NCBI RefSeq assembly: GCF_000003815.2
Contig: NC_049988.1
Location: 18,202,920-18,266,919, forward strand
Source: Branchiostoma floridae
Lineage: Eukaryota; Chordata; Leptocardii; Amphioxiformes; Branchiostomatidae
Reading direction: 5' to 3'
DNA length: 64,000 bases
The translations under genes and the position numbers were made by a program. The notes beneath the pieces were generated by a model that worked only from the letters and a program-made list of their open reading frames with translations, ran no database searches and was not told the DNA's origin. This document shows, one piece after another, positions 37,498 to 48,385 of this stretch; the stretch's first letter is position 1; each line of letters begins with the position of its first letter.

Positions 37498-38153
37498 NNN
37501 NNNNNNNNNNNNNNNNNNNNNNNNNNNNNNNNNNNNNNNNNNNNNNNNNNNNNNNNNNNNNNNNNNNNNNNNNNNNNNNNNNNNNNNNNNNNNNNNNNNN
37601 NNNNNNNNNNNNNNNNNNNNNNNNNNNNNNNNNNNNNNNNNNNNNNNNNNNNNNNNNNNNNNNNNNNNNNNNNNNNNNNNNNNNNNNNNNNNNNNNNNNN
37701 NNNNNNNNNNNNNNNNNNNNNNNNNNNNNNNNNNNNNNNNNNNNNNNNNNNNNNNNNNNNNNNNNNNNNNNNNNNNNNNNNNNNNNNNNNNNNNNNNNNN
37801 NNNNNNNNNNNNNNNNNNNNNNNNNNNNNNNNNNNNNNNNNNNNNNNNNNNNNNNNNNNNNNNNNNNNNNNNNNNNNNNNNNNNNNNNNNNNNNNNNNNN
37901 NNNNNNNNNNNNNNNNNNNNNNNNNNNNNNNNNNNNNNNNNNNNNNNNNNNNNNNNNNNNNNNNNNNNNNNNNNNNNNNNNNNNNNNNNNNNNNNNNNNN
38001 NNNNNNNNNNNNNNNNNNNNNNNNNNNNNNNNNNNNNNNNNNNNNNNNNNNNNNNNNNNNNNNNNNNNNNNNNNNNNNNNNNNNNNNNNNNNNNNNNNNN
38101 NNNNNNNNNNNNNNNNNNNNNNNNNNNNNNNNNNNNNNNNNNNNNNNNNNNNN
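37498..38153. other. assembly gap
   Basis: 656 unknown bases. The sequence resumes directly inside a minisatellite, so the gap is probably unresolved repeat and its stated size may be nominal. Confidence 0.95.
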
Positions 38154-39461
38154 CCCTGAATGACACAACAAGACTATTCCCTGTTCCTGGTGCTGAATGA
38201 CACACCAACAAGACCAGTGCCCCTGTCCCTGGTGCTGAATGACACACCAACAAGACTGGTGCCCCTGTCCCTGAATGACACACCAACAAGACTATTCCCT
38301 GTTCCTGGTGCTGAATGACACACCAACAAGACCAGTGCCCCTGTCCCTGGTGCTGAATGACACACCAACACGACGTGCCCTGTCCCTGGTGCTGAATGAC
38401 ACACCAACAAGACTGGTGCCCCTGTCCCTGTCCCTGAATGACACACCAACAAGACTATTCCCTGTTCCTGGTGCTGAATGACACACCAACAAGACCAGTG
38501 CCCCTGTCCCTGGTGCTGAATGACACACCAACACGACTGGTGCCCTGTCCCTGGTGCTGAATGACACACCAACAAGACTGGTGCCCCTGTCCCTGGTGCC
38601 AAATGACACACGAACAAGACTGCTGTCCCTGTCCCTGGTGCTGAATGCCACACCAACAAAACTGGTGCCCCTGTCCCTGATGCTGAATGACACTCCAACA
38701 AGACTGGTGCCCCTGATGCTGAATGACACTCCAACAAGATTGGTGCCCCTGTCCCTGAATGACACACCAACAAGACTGGTGCTGCTCCTGTCACTGGTGC
38801 TGAATGACAACCAACAAGACTGGTGCCCCTGTCCCTGGTGCTGAATGACACACCAACAAGACTGGTGCCCCTGTCCCTGAATGACACACCAACAAGACTG
38901 GTCACCTTGTCCCTAAATGACAGACCGACAAGACTGTACCCCTATCCCTGTATGACACACCAACAAGACTGGTGTCCTGTCCCTGGTGCTGAATGACACA
39001 CCAACAAGACTGGTGCCCCTGTCCCTGGTGCCGAATGACACACCAACAAGACTGGTGCCCCTGTCCCTGGTGCTGAATATCACACCAACAAGACTGGTGC
39101 CCCTGTCCCTAAATGACACACCGACAAGACTGGTGCCCCTGTCCCTGAATGACACTCCAACAAGACTGGTGCCCCTGTCCCTGAATGACACACCAACAAG
39201 ACTGGTGCCCCTGTCCCTGAATGACACACCGACAAGACTGGTGCCCCTGTCCCTGAATGACACTCCAACAAGACCAGTGCCCCTGTCCCTGAATGACACA
39301 TCAACAGGACTGTTGCCCCTGTCCCTGGTGCTGAATGACACACCAACAAGACTGGTGCCCCTGTCCCTGGTGCTGAATGACACACCAACAAGACTGGTGC
39401 CCCTGTCCCTGGTGCTGAATGACACACCAACAAGACTAGTGCCCCTGTCCCTTGTTTTAAA
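38154..39461. repeat. 36/42-bp minisatellite, open on both strands
   Basis: More than thirty tandem copies of a unit around CTGAATGACACACCAACAAG and ACTGGTGCCCCTGTCC, alternating between a 36-bp form and a 42-bp form with an extra CTGGTG. All lengths are multiples of three, so frames stay open for long runs. One plus-strand frame reads LNDTPTRLVPLS(LV), and one minus-strand frame reads RDRGTSLVGVSFSTRD. No start context, splice site or flanking domain supports a real protein, so I call it non-coding. Confidence 0.9.
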
Positions 39462-39772
39462 CTGAACCAAAAACATTGCTTCCTGGTTCTGTGTTTTTCT
39501 ATACTAGAAGAAAACAACTGCTTAAGACAAAAGTCATCCAGATCTTCTTTTAATGATTTATTTGGAAACATACCTAGAAATCTATACACAGCTTAAAGTG
39601 TCATAGTAGTGTATCTAATTCACAAGAGAACCATGTCAGTCATAGGATATTGGTGACTTATTATCATAGATTTCCTTTAAGTAATTAAAACAACAAGGCA
39701 AACAAAGTTAGTATCTGCTACACAATAAAGCTGTTGGCAAAATGTGCATTTCAGCACTTTCTGAAAGCAATT

Positions 39773-39900
39773 CAATCTCTACAACTAGATAAAAACCAGA
39801 GATTTACTTCCAGATGTTTTGCATGACGCTGAAGAAGATTGATGGGTGTCACTCGAAAAGTACAGAAGTAAATCTCTGCTTTTTATCCAGTTGTAGAGAT
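39773..39900. repeat. foldback with 40-bp arms
   Basis: CAATCTCTACAACTAGATAA at 39773 onward is the inverted partner of TTATCCAGTTGTAGAGATTG ending at 39900. Both arms include AGAGATTTACTTC or its complement. The loop between them (about 39815-39861) contains ATGACGCTGAAGAAGATTGA, a phrase of the kind found near retroelement 3' ends. Confidence 0.65.
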
Positions 39901-40157
39901 TGTACATGTCTAACCTCCAGAAATTTATCGTTACCACTTGAACTGATAGCTGGTACACATTGTCAATATGACTTGGAAGGAACAGTCTTTGGAAAGATCG
40001 TACACTCAGTGTGGCCACTTTTTGCATTGCCAACAAGAACTACATGCACAAGTCCTTAAGTCCCAGTGTGGCTGGTTCATCGCCAACAAGCACTACATAC
40101 AAAAGTCCTTCAGTCTTCTGAAATAGTGTCAGAAACATTGTCCATCGAGTTCCAGCA

Positions 40158-41707
40158 TCACTTTTTCTTGAACAAGTGGCTGTATCTCTTAGCGTCAAAG
40201 TCATCCTCATATTCCTCTTCCACCTGCCGCACCTGTTTTGGCATCCGCTTGGCCATCCGCAGTCGCCTTTCTTGGTCCGACAAACTGTCGATGTCCAGGG
40301 GCATCTTTGAAAAGAAGGTTATCATTAACCCATCTACATTGAATTTTGAAGTTCATTAAATACTTGAGCTGTAAAATCAGCATGTCTTACAAAGCAATAT
40401 ACCCAGTATTCATAGTGCAACTCGGTATGACACATGTTAGGGGCATTTTCATTGGGTTGTGTGTCTTACCTTTATTACTCCTATTGGTTCCTTGTAGGGT
40501 ACAGTGATTGTGGATCCGTCTGCGTGCACCACACGTGCGTTGTACGTTCTCATGTACCTTGTACGGTTCAGTCTGGCAATGGAGGTCCTGTTGGAGTTGT
40601 GTCGGACTTGATACACCAGAGAGGAGAACATCGCAGGGTCCCTATAGCCACAGGGACAGAGCCTTGTGTACAGCATACATCTGTAGAAAATGGAGGTTGG
40701 GGATGAAGACTTGATGTTGCTTGTTGGCAAGCTGTTCTTGTGGGTCCTCTTTAACTAGTCTAAGATATTTTGCCAAAATTACACTTTTTTCCCACAACCC
40801 CAGTCCGGTATATTGACTAGGTACTTTTTAAAGCCGCATGTAAGCTTTAAGGTCGAGCAAGGAAACGCACAGAAGCCCTGAAAAGTCCGTACACTTAGAT
40901 TAAGCACACGAGCAAGCAATTACTTTACAGTAGAAGCCACTTACTGTAACTGCACGGCTTATTCGCCAGCGAATTTCGTGCAATTATCCGGCTGGTGCAA
41001 TAATTCGAAGTTATCTAGCTGGAAAGCACCAGTTTGGGATTTCATGCAGTTAATAGAAGTGTGCGTTAATCCGTTGTGCAATCAACTGGCTTCCACTGTA
41101 CAATAAAACCTCCTACATGGGATATACGACACTTCATGTCCGTTTGAGTTAAATACGAGCACAAGAACAAGGGGTCACTGCCTCCGGATTAAGAGACATG
41201 CGTCGAAAAGTAACAGAAGATCACACTCCTTCTGCATCAGAGTTGTCTCATGGTGGAACAATCTACCAGAGCCGGTGGTGACATCCCCAAGTGTAAACTG
41301 CTTTAAGGAAAGACTAGACAACCACATGAAGAAACACAGCGTGTATTACAACTTTAGAGCTCTGGACGATCCGCAATTACCTGGGATGTCAGTGACTTAG
41401 AAAGGAAAGAGCGGCCTAAACTGGAACTGCAGTTCCTACCTGAGCCTGAAGAACTCTACTCTACTCTACTCTACTCTGTGGAAAGTGATCATGATCTTCA
41501 GCTTCTTCTTCTTTCGATTGAGTTGCCATTTAAGCCAAGTAACCGACATAACCCGCAGTCAGACAGGTTCATATCACCTCATGACGCACAATTTTTTATT
41601 CTGGAACCATAAGAAGATAATGGAGGCTGCCAAGTCTGCAGAAGACGTGAAAAATGCCATAAGAAGGACATTTCGTTAGCGACTCACCTCATCATGGGCG
41701 CTGCCAT
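40158..41707 (-). CDS. MRPL55: mitochondrial large-subunit ribosomal protein mL55
   Basis: Minus-strand exons 41707-41688, 40680-40470 and 40304-40158 join in phase (378 nt, 125 aa; human mL55 is 128 aa). The tiny first exon gives MAAPMMR. The core NSNRTSIARLNRTRYMRTYN, followed by HADGSTITVPYKEP, matches the family's conserved block. The third exon begins exactly at MPLDIDSLSDQERRLR, equivalent to the vertebrate MPIDLDTLSPEERR. The chain ends in the basic AKRYSHLFKKK. An N-terminal basic and hydrophobic stretch (residues 7-30, MRCMLYTRLCPCGYR) fits a mitochondrial targeting peptide. It is a metazoan-type component of the 39S subunit. The start codon lies head to head with CTNS. Confidence 0.93.
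40928..41098. mobile_element. TA-flanked 171-bp MITE
   Basis: CAGTAGAAGCCAC at the left and its near-complement GGCTTCCACTG at the right are flanked by TA on both sides (40926-40927, 41099-41100), as in Tc1/mariner/pogo-type elements. It lies in intron 1 of MRPL55. A decayed relative is near 9757-9853. Confidence 0.7.
41160..41478 (+). mobile_element. 3' end of a non-LTR retrotransposon (CR1/L2-like)
   Basis: The frame from 41215 to the stop at 41398-41400 reads RRSHSFCIRVVSWWNNLPEP then VVTSPSVNCFKERLDNHMKK, the typical last segment after the reverse transcriptase of CR1/L2-type LINEs (pattern F..R.V..WN.LP..V....S...FK..LD). Four tandem CTCTA units close the copy at about 41456-41476. It is heavily 5'-truncated and inserted in MRPL55 intron 1 in antisense. 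Confidence 0.85.
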
Positions 41708-42060
41708 CTTGGTACGGACTGACGCAAAACGGCAAGGTCAATGACCTGTGTTCAGCACCCAAGATTTAGATTTTTTGTCGCCTCTAAGGAACCAACATAG
41801 CAACAGAAACAGAATCTAGTTCTTTAAAAGATTAAAAGTATATAAAATGTTGGTTTTGACAATTATTGTGAATTCTAAAGAAAGACATAGAGAAAACTTT
41901 GAACCAGTTGCGATTTTACGACGGTAGACCCGGATGACAGTCATGTGATGTCATCAAAGATGGAGGAGTTCCTGACGGAAAATCTGTGTCTGGAGATTTT
42001 GAGCTGAATTTTGACTCCCAGAGGCTACCCTACGGCTAGGTTAGTATCCTGACAACGTCT
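41708..42060. promoter_or_regulatory. putative shared promoter of MRPL55 and CTNS
   Basis: MRPL55 starts leftward at 41707. CTNS coding starts rightward at 44117 after an acceptor at 44071, so it needs an upstream leader exon. A candidate leader at about 41935-42038 contains CATGTGATGTCATC and AAGATGGAGGAG and ends near a GTTAGT donor-like word. The arrangement is inferred only. Confidence 0.3.
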
Positions 42061-42502
42061 ATATCTTCTATGTTAAGTAATAGCTCACTGTTGTGTATCT
42101 ATAAGCATTCAAAACCCGCTATAACGACTATAGCCTAACATGTTATGATCAAGTCCTTGGGGAGGGGGAGGGGCAAAAAAGGTTTTGTAAAAAAGGAAAA
42201 CTACAGATTGTGAGGTAGCCCAACCAGTCCAAGAAAATAAGAACAAAAAGTGTTAAGAACTTATAATCGAAGTGCTGCACCTGGAGCATTTATTTCTGTC
42301 CAAGGCCTACTCTAGAAATACATATTTCTAGAATTATTTTTATCGATTTTAAAGACCCCACAGCTATTTGAAAGTTGCACAAGTTTAATTTTAGTATATT
42401 TATGTTTGTGCAGTAGAACTGCTTAGAAGTAAGTCATAATTATGATGAGAATATGTCTAGTTTAGATGCCAAGCCCCTACATGCAAGGCGATATTATATT
42501 GA

Positions 42503-42505
<3 letters not shown>

Positions 42506-42555
<50 letters not shown>
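42506..42555. repeat. TA microsatellite
   Basis: A pure run of about 25 TA units that directly abuts the left end of an inverted-repeat element. Confidence 0.95.
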
Positions 42556-42558
<3 letters not shown>

Positions 42559-42882
42559 GCTTTTAGCTAGGAATTAATTTTAGGGCGTCCAAAGTAATCG
42601 GAGTGATCTGCGGCGCGAGCATTGTAGGGGGTCGGGGGGGGGGGAATTTTGAAATCATAACCCTCTGAAATGCTATTTCCTGCATTTTGAGGTGCATATT
42701 TTGTAGAATTCAGCCAAGATTTTTTTTGTGTCTGTTACAATATGTTTGCCCTGACTGAGGCTGGGAGAAAAAATTTGGGCGTCCGCAGTGCGTCTTGCTT
42801 AAAAGTTTTGCGTCGGATTTCTTATGTTTGTTAGGACAGTGCGTCTAAATGACACGTTGACGCATGCCTAGCTAAAAGCCTG
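42556..42882. mobile_element. hAT-like non-autonomous element with CAGGCTTTTAGC ends
   Basis: Perfect 16-bp inverted ends CAGGCTTTTAGCTAGG at 42556-42571 and 42867-42882, inserted in TA-repeat sequence. The interior carries a module, CCCTCTGAAATGCTATTTCC then TGCATTTTGAGG, shared with elements at 56702-57252 and 62566-64000. The CAGG start and AGCTAGGA core match the element at 43474. Confidence 0.8.
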
Positions 42883-42910
42883 TATATATATGATATATAT
42901 ATCCCTCAGC

Positions 42911-43135
42911 TATAAAGCCCTTTCACAGAGATCAGCACAAATGTGTGTCGACAGGAAAGTAATATGTCAAAAGTAAAGGCCTCAAAAAAGAAAACAGCCC
43001 TTCTCTTGACCATCATTTGGACTTGCATAGCGTCCAGACGGGTTTTGTTGTCTTTTTCAGGGCCTTTACCTTTGACATATTACCTAGAATTCCTGTCGCC
43101 GCACATGCGTTCTGATCTCTGTGAGAGGGCTTATA
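42911..43135. mobile_element. nearly palindromic MITE
   Basis: The left arm from TATAAAGCCC through CACAGAGATCAG, CGACAGGAA, TAATATGTCAAA and GTAAAGGCC is mirrored by the right arm ending at GGGCTTATA. The arms are about 95 bp each around a short loop. The transcript would fold into one long hairpin. No coding capacity. Confidence 0.8.
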
Positions 43136-43410
43136 CCCTAATCTAGTGCCAGTGGGGCCTGTGGTATAATTTCCGTTTGGTTATGATGGCCCTAGAGCCA
43201 AGGATCTAACCTATGTAGGACCTGGAAACAGTCTGGCATCCAGGCTATTATACATCCATTGACATCTGGCAGCTAAACTGCTCTGTCATTCTTCATCATC
43301 ATCATCATCGATTCATCGTACATTATCCGGTTTACACCAGTGAGGTACAATACACAAGTACAGTTTTTCCAGTATGAACTGTCATTCATGGCAGACACTA
43401 ATGTAGTCCC

Positions 43411-44050
43411 TGACAGTCCATCCTCCTATGCAGGGACATCCAACAGCGAAACCGCCTGTCTGGATGTACCCTGCAGGGTTCTAGCCAGGATTTTATTTTA
43501 GCGTAGTGGGAATGGCATGGTAGCGAAGCGACTAATCAGGAGCTTGTTGTGGAAGGGGGGTCTTGGTCCTTCCACGGTGAGATTTGAAGATGTAGAGTTA
43601 AAAGTTAGAATTTTGGGGTCAGTTTTGAGTGGCATATTATCATTTTTCATTGTTCAGACATTGATTAGTCATTGTTGAACAAGCAAATGACAGCAAAGCA
43701 CCACTACACTAGTTAAAATTAAGCATAGTGGCCCTTATTTTAGCGTAGGGGTCACAAATTTTAGCGTAGTGGCCCACTACGCTAAAATGCACTAGCTAGA
43801 ACCCTGCCCTGCTTTCTCAACAGTCACTCTTAGTTCCTGTGGACGCCCCCCCCCCCCCCCCAAACCAGATGTCAGCCAATCAGAGAATAGGCCTTTCAGT
43901 TATCAAAAGGGGTCTTGCACGTATAAGGGTAAGCTCATTAATATTTATAAGCAGGGTGGTCAGGAACTAAGGGTGGCGGTTGATGAGAAAGCAGGTTACA
44001 TCCAGACAGGCGGTTTCGCCATTGGATGTCCCTGCGTAGGAGGATGCTGA
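43411..44050. mobile_element. foldback element split by a nested insertion
   Basis: The arm TGACAGTCCATCCTCCTATG, GACATCCAACAGCGAAACCG and CCTGTCTGGATGTA (43411-43468) is inverted at 43995-44050. Complementarity resumes after the nested 43474-43806 element (CTTTCTCA and CTTAGTTCCTG against CAGGAACTAAGGGTGG). The right end stops about 20 bp before the CTNS first coding exon's acceptor. Confidence 0.8.
43474..43806. mobile_element. nested hAT-like MITE with 5-bp target duplication
   Basis: The ends CAGGGTTCTAGC and GCTAGAACCCTG are inverted. CCCTG is duplicated at 43469-43473 and 43807-43811. The unbroken partner arm of the host foldback (near 43992) shows the empty site. A CAGGG start with a short duplication fits the hAT group with 5-bp targets. 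An inner pair TTAGCGTAGTGG / CCACTACGCTAA is also inverted. Confidence 0.8.
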
Positions 44051-44071
44051 CAATGTTTTTACTCCCCACAG

Positions 44072-47000
44072 ATGTCTGTTCACTTTAAGTTGAGGAGTCG
44101 TCTGTGTTCTATCATCATGCCGAGGTCTACATATTACCAGTTCCTCTTCACTGCCACCCTGGGCTGCTTTCTGTTTGTGGGACTGGTGGAAGGTTGGTAC
44201 TAGTACATTTGCCTCCCAAAGAAATAAGTACCGGTACTAGTGGTATATGGCCCCCTTCAGTCATAGATAATGGCCATGGTAACATCCTAATTGATATCAG
44301 CCCTACAGCTTTGGCTATATGGCCAAACAGTACTAGTCCTATATGAATGACAGTCTCTGCCACATAGGGTACATGTGTATGCTGACTCAGGTCTGTTGAA
44401 GAGTTCTTTTTGCAGGATCCGCTTTTCTTCTGCCATGTGCATCAGCCTGGCTTCTTCTGATTTTAGCTGACAGAACAGTGTATGATATGTAGTTTGATTT
44501 GTGTGGTTATAAATTAATTATGTACATGTTTGTGTTTTTTCCTTGTTCAGGTATAGGAATCAGCGCCATTCGTGACCTGACTATGGAGCCTGGACAGAAT
44601 GAAACCATAGTCATCCAATTAAGGTACGGGAGTGGAATCATGTTATTGATTTCATCATATAGGCCAGGAAGGAGTGGGCAATTTTTGTTGTATTGTAATT
44701 ACATAATGGTACCATATTGACTACATGCCAAAAAGCAGTTACTCAAGCAACTGGATATGATTTTTGCAATGGTCAGATTTTTCAGATAGCATCCATTATC
44801 TTTTTGTTAATGACACTGAAAAGATCTGGTAGAATCAAGTTTTATACCCTAACTATGATTTGATATGCAACAGAGACAAAGAGCTTCAGTAGCACTGACC
44901 TAGGATAGTGGATGCTATTCTGACTGTTTCCAGAATCATATCCAGTTTCTTGAGTAACTGCTTTTTGACGTATATATAAGTGATAACCTTGATGTTTAAC
45001 CTTCATTGACACTTGATATCTTATTCTCATTACAGAATATCTGAGTGTAGATTCTTACCTGTAATTGATATCATCATTTCATGGTGTGTTTGTTCATTCT
45101 TTCAGTGGTCGGTTGAAGAAGTCAACCACCCTTTTCGCTGAGTCCTCCAACAAAGATATTTGTTCTGTGGGAAACGTAAGTACTTGTATAGAACAAGTTC
45201 ATTGCCATAAAAAGTGTTTTTAATTGTGATCAATAATATTAGTATCATTTGATAACAATGTTTAATGATAACGATAATAGTAGTAAGTTTATTGTTACGT
45301 TTTTGCCTGAGGATTAATTACAATAGCATGGGTACCATCCTATTTCTATCAGGGCTCCTAACACTTGCTAGTCGCTACCCTAAAAAAAAATGTAATATTT
45401 TTTTATGGCACCAAGTGTAAGGAGCCCTGGTACTAGAAATAGGATCCGATGGTACCCAGGCTATGATTACAAATGTCAGGAAAAAAACACATTGAAGAAC
45501 AGACAATAATAGTAAGTGCGCAACAGTGAATATAACTGAAAGTGTCCTACACTTAGTGACATACAGTATGTTTGACTGTCGCTTTCAGGTTTCCATGATA
45601 ATAATTGTACGTTCATTGTTGATTTTTGCCAGAGGACTAATTACAGATTAGAAAAAGACAAAGAACAACAAATTATAGTAGTAAATAAATATAATAGTAA
45701 GTGAGCATCTATGTATATTACTGAAAGTGTACATGTTTGTGTCTGTCGCTTTCAGGTTTCCATTCCCGCGGGATGGAACTCTTCTGTACATACCCGCATC
45801 ATCGCTCTCAAGGTCGGACAGACTGACGTGACCTTCAACAGCACGTCTTCAGAACTCACGGGGTATGTTCTTTTCTGTCTTAATCTTAAAGGAAACTGCT
45901 GGCTCAGACATGAACTTTGAGGATAGAAATACTTTTTATCTGTTTCTTTGAAGTATTCATACCTGTCCCACAGGTATGGAACATGGAACAACAAAGTCGT
46001 ATCATTATACCCACTGTTGAAATTTTAACCAAGCACACTTCTGCTCTTATCACAAAATGTGTTCATTAAGGGACAAGGCTCCATATCATGTGATTTTTAT
46101 TTTTATGTCCTTGTACTTTGCAGATTAGACAGTGTGTTTACCAAGGTGTCTGTGGTCCACAGTCTGCCCCTGCACATAGTGAATGAACTGAATGCTGCGA
46201 TCAGCATCATTCATACTGTACATGTCTTTCTCTCTATTGCAGACTGGACAGTGTGTTCACCAAGGTATCTGTGGTGCGCAGTCTGCCCCTGCACATAGTG
46301 AATGCTGTGATCGTCATCATACATATTGTTCATGTCTTTCTCTATTGCAGACTGGATAGTGTGTTCACCAAGGTATCTGTGGTGCGCAGTCTGCCCCTGC
46401 ACATAGTGAATGCTGTGATCGTCATCATACATATTGTTCATGTCTTTCTCTATTGCAGACTGGATAGTGTGTTCACCAAGGTATCAGTGGTGCGTAGTCT
46501 GCCCCTGCACATAGTGAACGCTGTGATCGGCTGGATCTACTTCGTGGCCTGGTCTGTGTCCTTCTATCCACAGGTGTTCGAGAACTGGAGAAGGAAAAGG
46601 TGAGAGGGACGGGGGTGTAGCTTGGTTGTCTTATCACAGATTGTGGGACCGCGTAGTACAGTGGCAGCGTGTTTGCCTCGTGACCAAAAGGTCACGGGTT
46701 TGAATCCAGCTGCCGTGTTATCGATGTTGTGCCCTTGGGAAAGGCACTTAACACAACTTTCCTCACTTTACTCAGGCGAAAATGAGTACCTAGCTTAGGC
46801 TAGGGCAGTCCCTCGGATAGGACGTTAAATGGAGGTCCCGTGTTCGGGGAGAGCCATACCTCAGGCACGTAAAAGAACCCTCCACATGTGCGATGGTGCA
46901 ATGTGAGGGGATCAAACCATTCCAGCCAAAATGGGGTAGGGAATTTCCCGAGCAGCCTCGTTACCCCTGCTTAGCCTATTGAGTCAGTGAAGTCAAGCTT

Positions 47001-48293
47001 GCCTAAGCTTGATGTTTCTGACTTAGGAAGAAGAGATGCTGCTACAGTTATCGCTATGGACCGCTCTTCATCTTCATGATGGTAACATCAGGCCCTACGA
47101 ACCTGATTTAGAAAAAAAAAATCCCACAGTCATTTGGCCGCACATGGGGCAGTTGATGTCGTATTGAAGTAGCACCAAATGGCAGCTTGCTCCAGACCCT
47201 TGCAACAGTCGTATTGAGGTCACCTGAGTTAGCACCAAATGGCAGCTCGCTCCAGACCCTTGGAACAGTCGTATTGAGGTCACCTGAGTAAGCGCCAAAT
47301 GGCAGCTTACTCCAGACCCTTGAAATTTAGTCCCACTTCATTGTAAGCTCCTTACAATTCAGTCCCTGGCTGCAAAGAGAGAGTAATCGGCCCACCCAAT
47401 AACCAAAATTCACACTGCACTGGTTATAGATTATTGGTCTGATGGGTCAATGTTCAAGTATGGGTCTTTGAATTTTGTCTGATAATGTTATCATGTACAA
47501 ACAAACAGGCTATCAACCCCTTATTCTAAAATGTCTCCTTTGTTGCAGTGTGGTCGGCCTGAACTTTGACTTCTTGGGCCTGAACTTGACCGGGTTCCTG
47601 GCCTACGGGTTCTACAATGTGGGGATGTTCTGGGTCAAAGAAATACAGGTAAGGTTCTTCTTCTTCCAGATATGTGTCAACTTTATTAGGTTGAAGACTC
47701 TGGCACGGTATGGGTTGCATATAATTGTACAGTCATTCCTTCACTGTACCGTAAGTAAATACAACAATTCACCTGCTTAGGTCTCTTGTTGGCCCTCCGT
47801 TTGTTCTACTTGTCAATGATAATGTGAAATATTGTATGGGATTATACCTGTAACAGACTTTACGCAATTCAGGGAGGCTTCAAGATATTTCCTGTACATG
47901 TATATGTATGTCTGAGGTTTGTTGCACATGTTGCATATAGCAAAATTTTATTTAATTTTTTCTTCCTTCCAGACGGAGTACAAAGCTCATTTTGGTCTCC
48001 ACACCGTCAACCCTGTCCAGCCCAACGATGTGTTTTTCACCATCCATGCTGTGTTCATCACAACTGTCACTATTATACAGTGTTGTATATATGAGGTAAG
48101 CTGTCGAATCATTCCTGGTAAATGTTGTTGGGTATTTGGGTGTTTAATAGGGGTATAGTGGTATAAGACATTGGTAGAAGTAACTATGAGTGTAGTTAAT
48201 GTTTTGCCCAGGTGATTAGAGATGGTAGACTTCACCCCTTTCATCCAAACTCAGAAATGTATGGACAAACACACACACAGATATACAAACATG

Positions 48294-48385
<92 letters not shown>

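Noticed and set aside
37442-38289. Frames running through the run of unknown bases
   Set aside because: They consist of unknown residues and say nothing about coding.
38174-38905. Long minus-strand frames over the minisatellite (243, 187 and 172 aa)
   Set aside because: They are read-outs of a triplet-length tandem repeat, open on both strands, with no start context, splice sites or non-repeat domain.
46124-46242. First exon-5-like copy as the real CTNS exon 5
   Set aside because: It runs out of frame into the next copy and stops; only the copy at 46459 continues into the PQ-loop and a valid donor.
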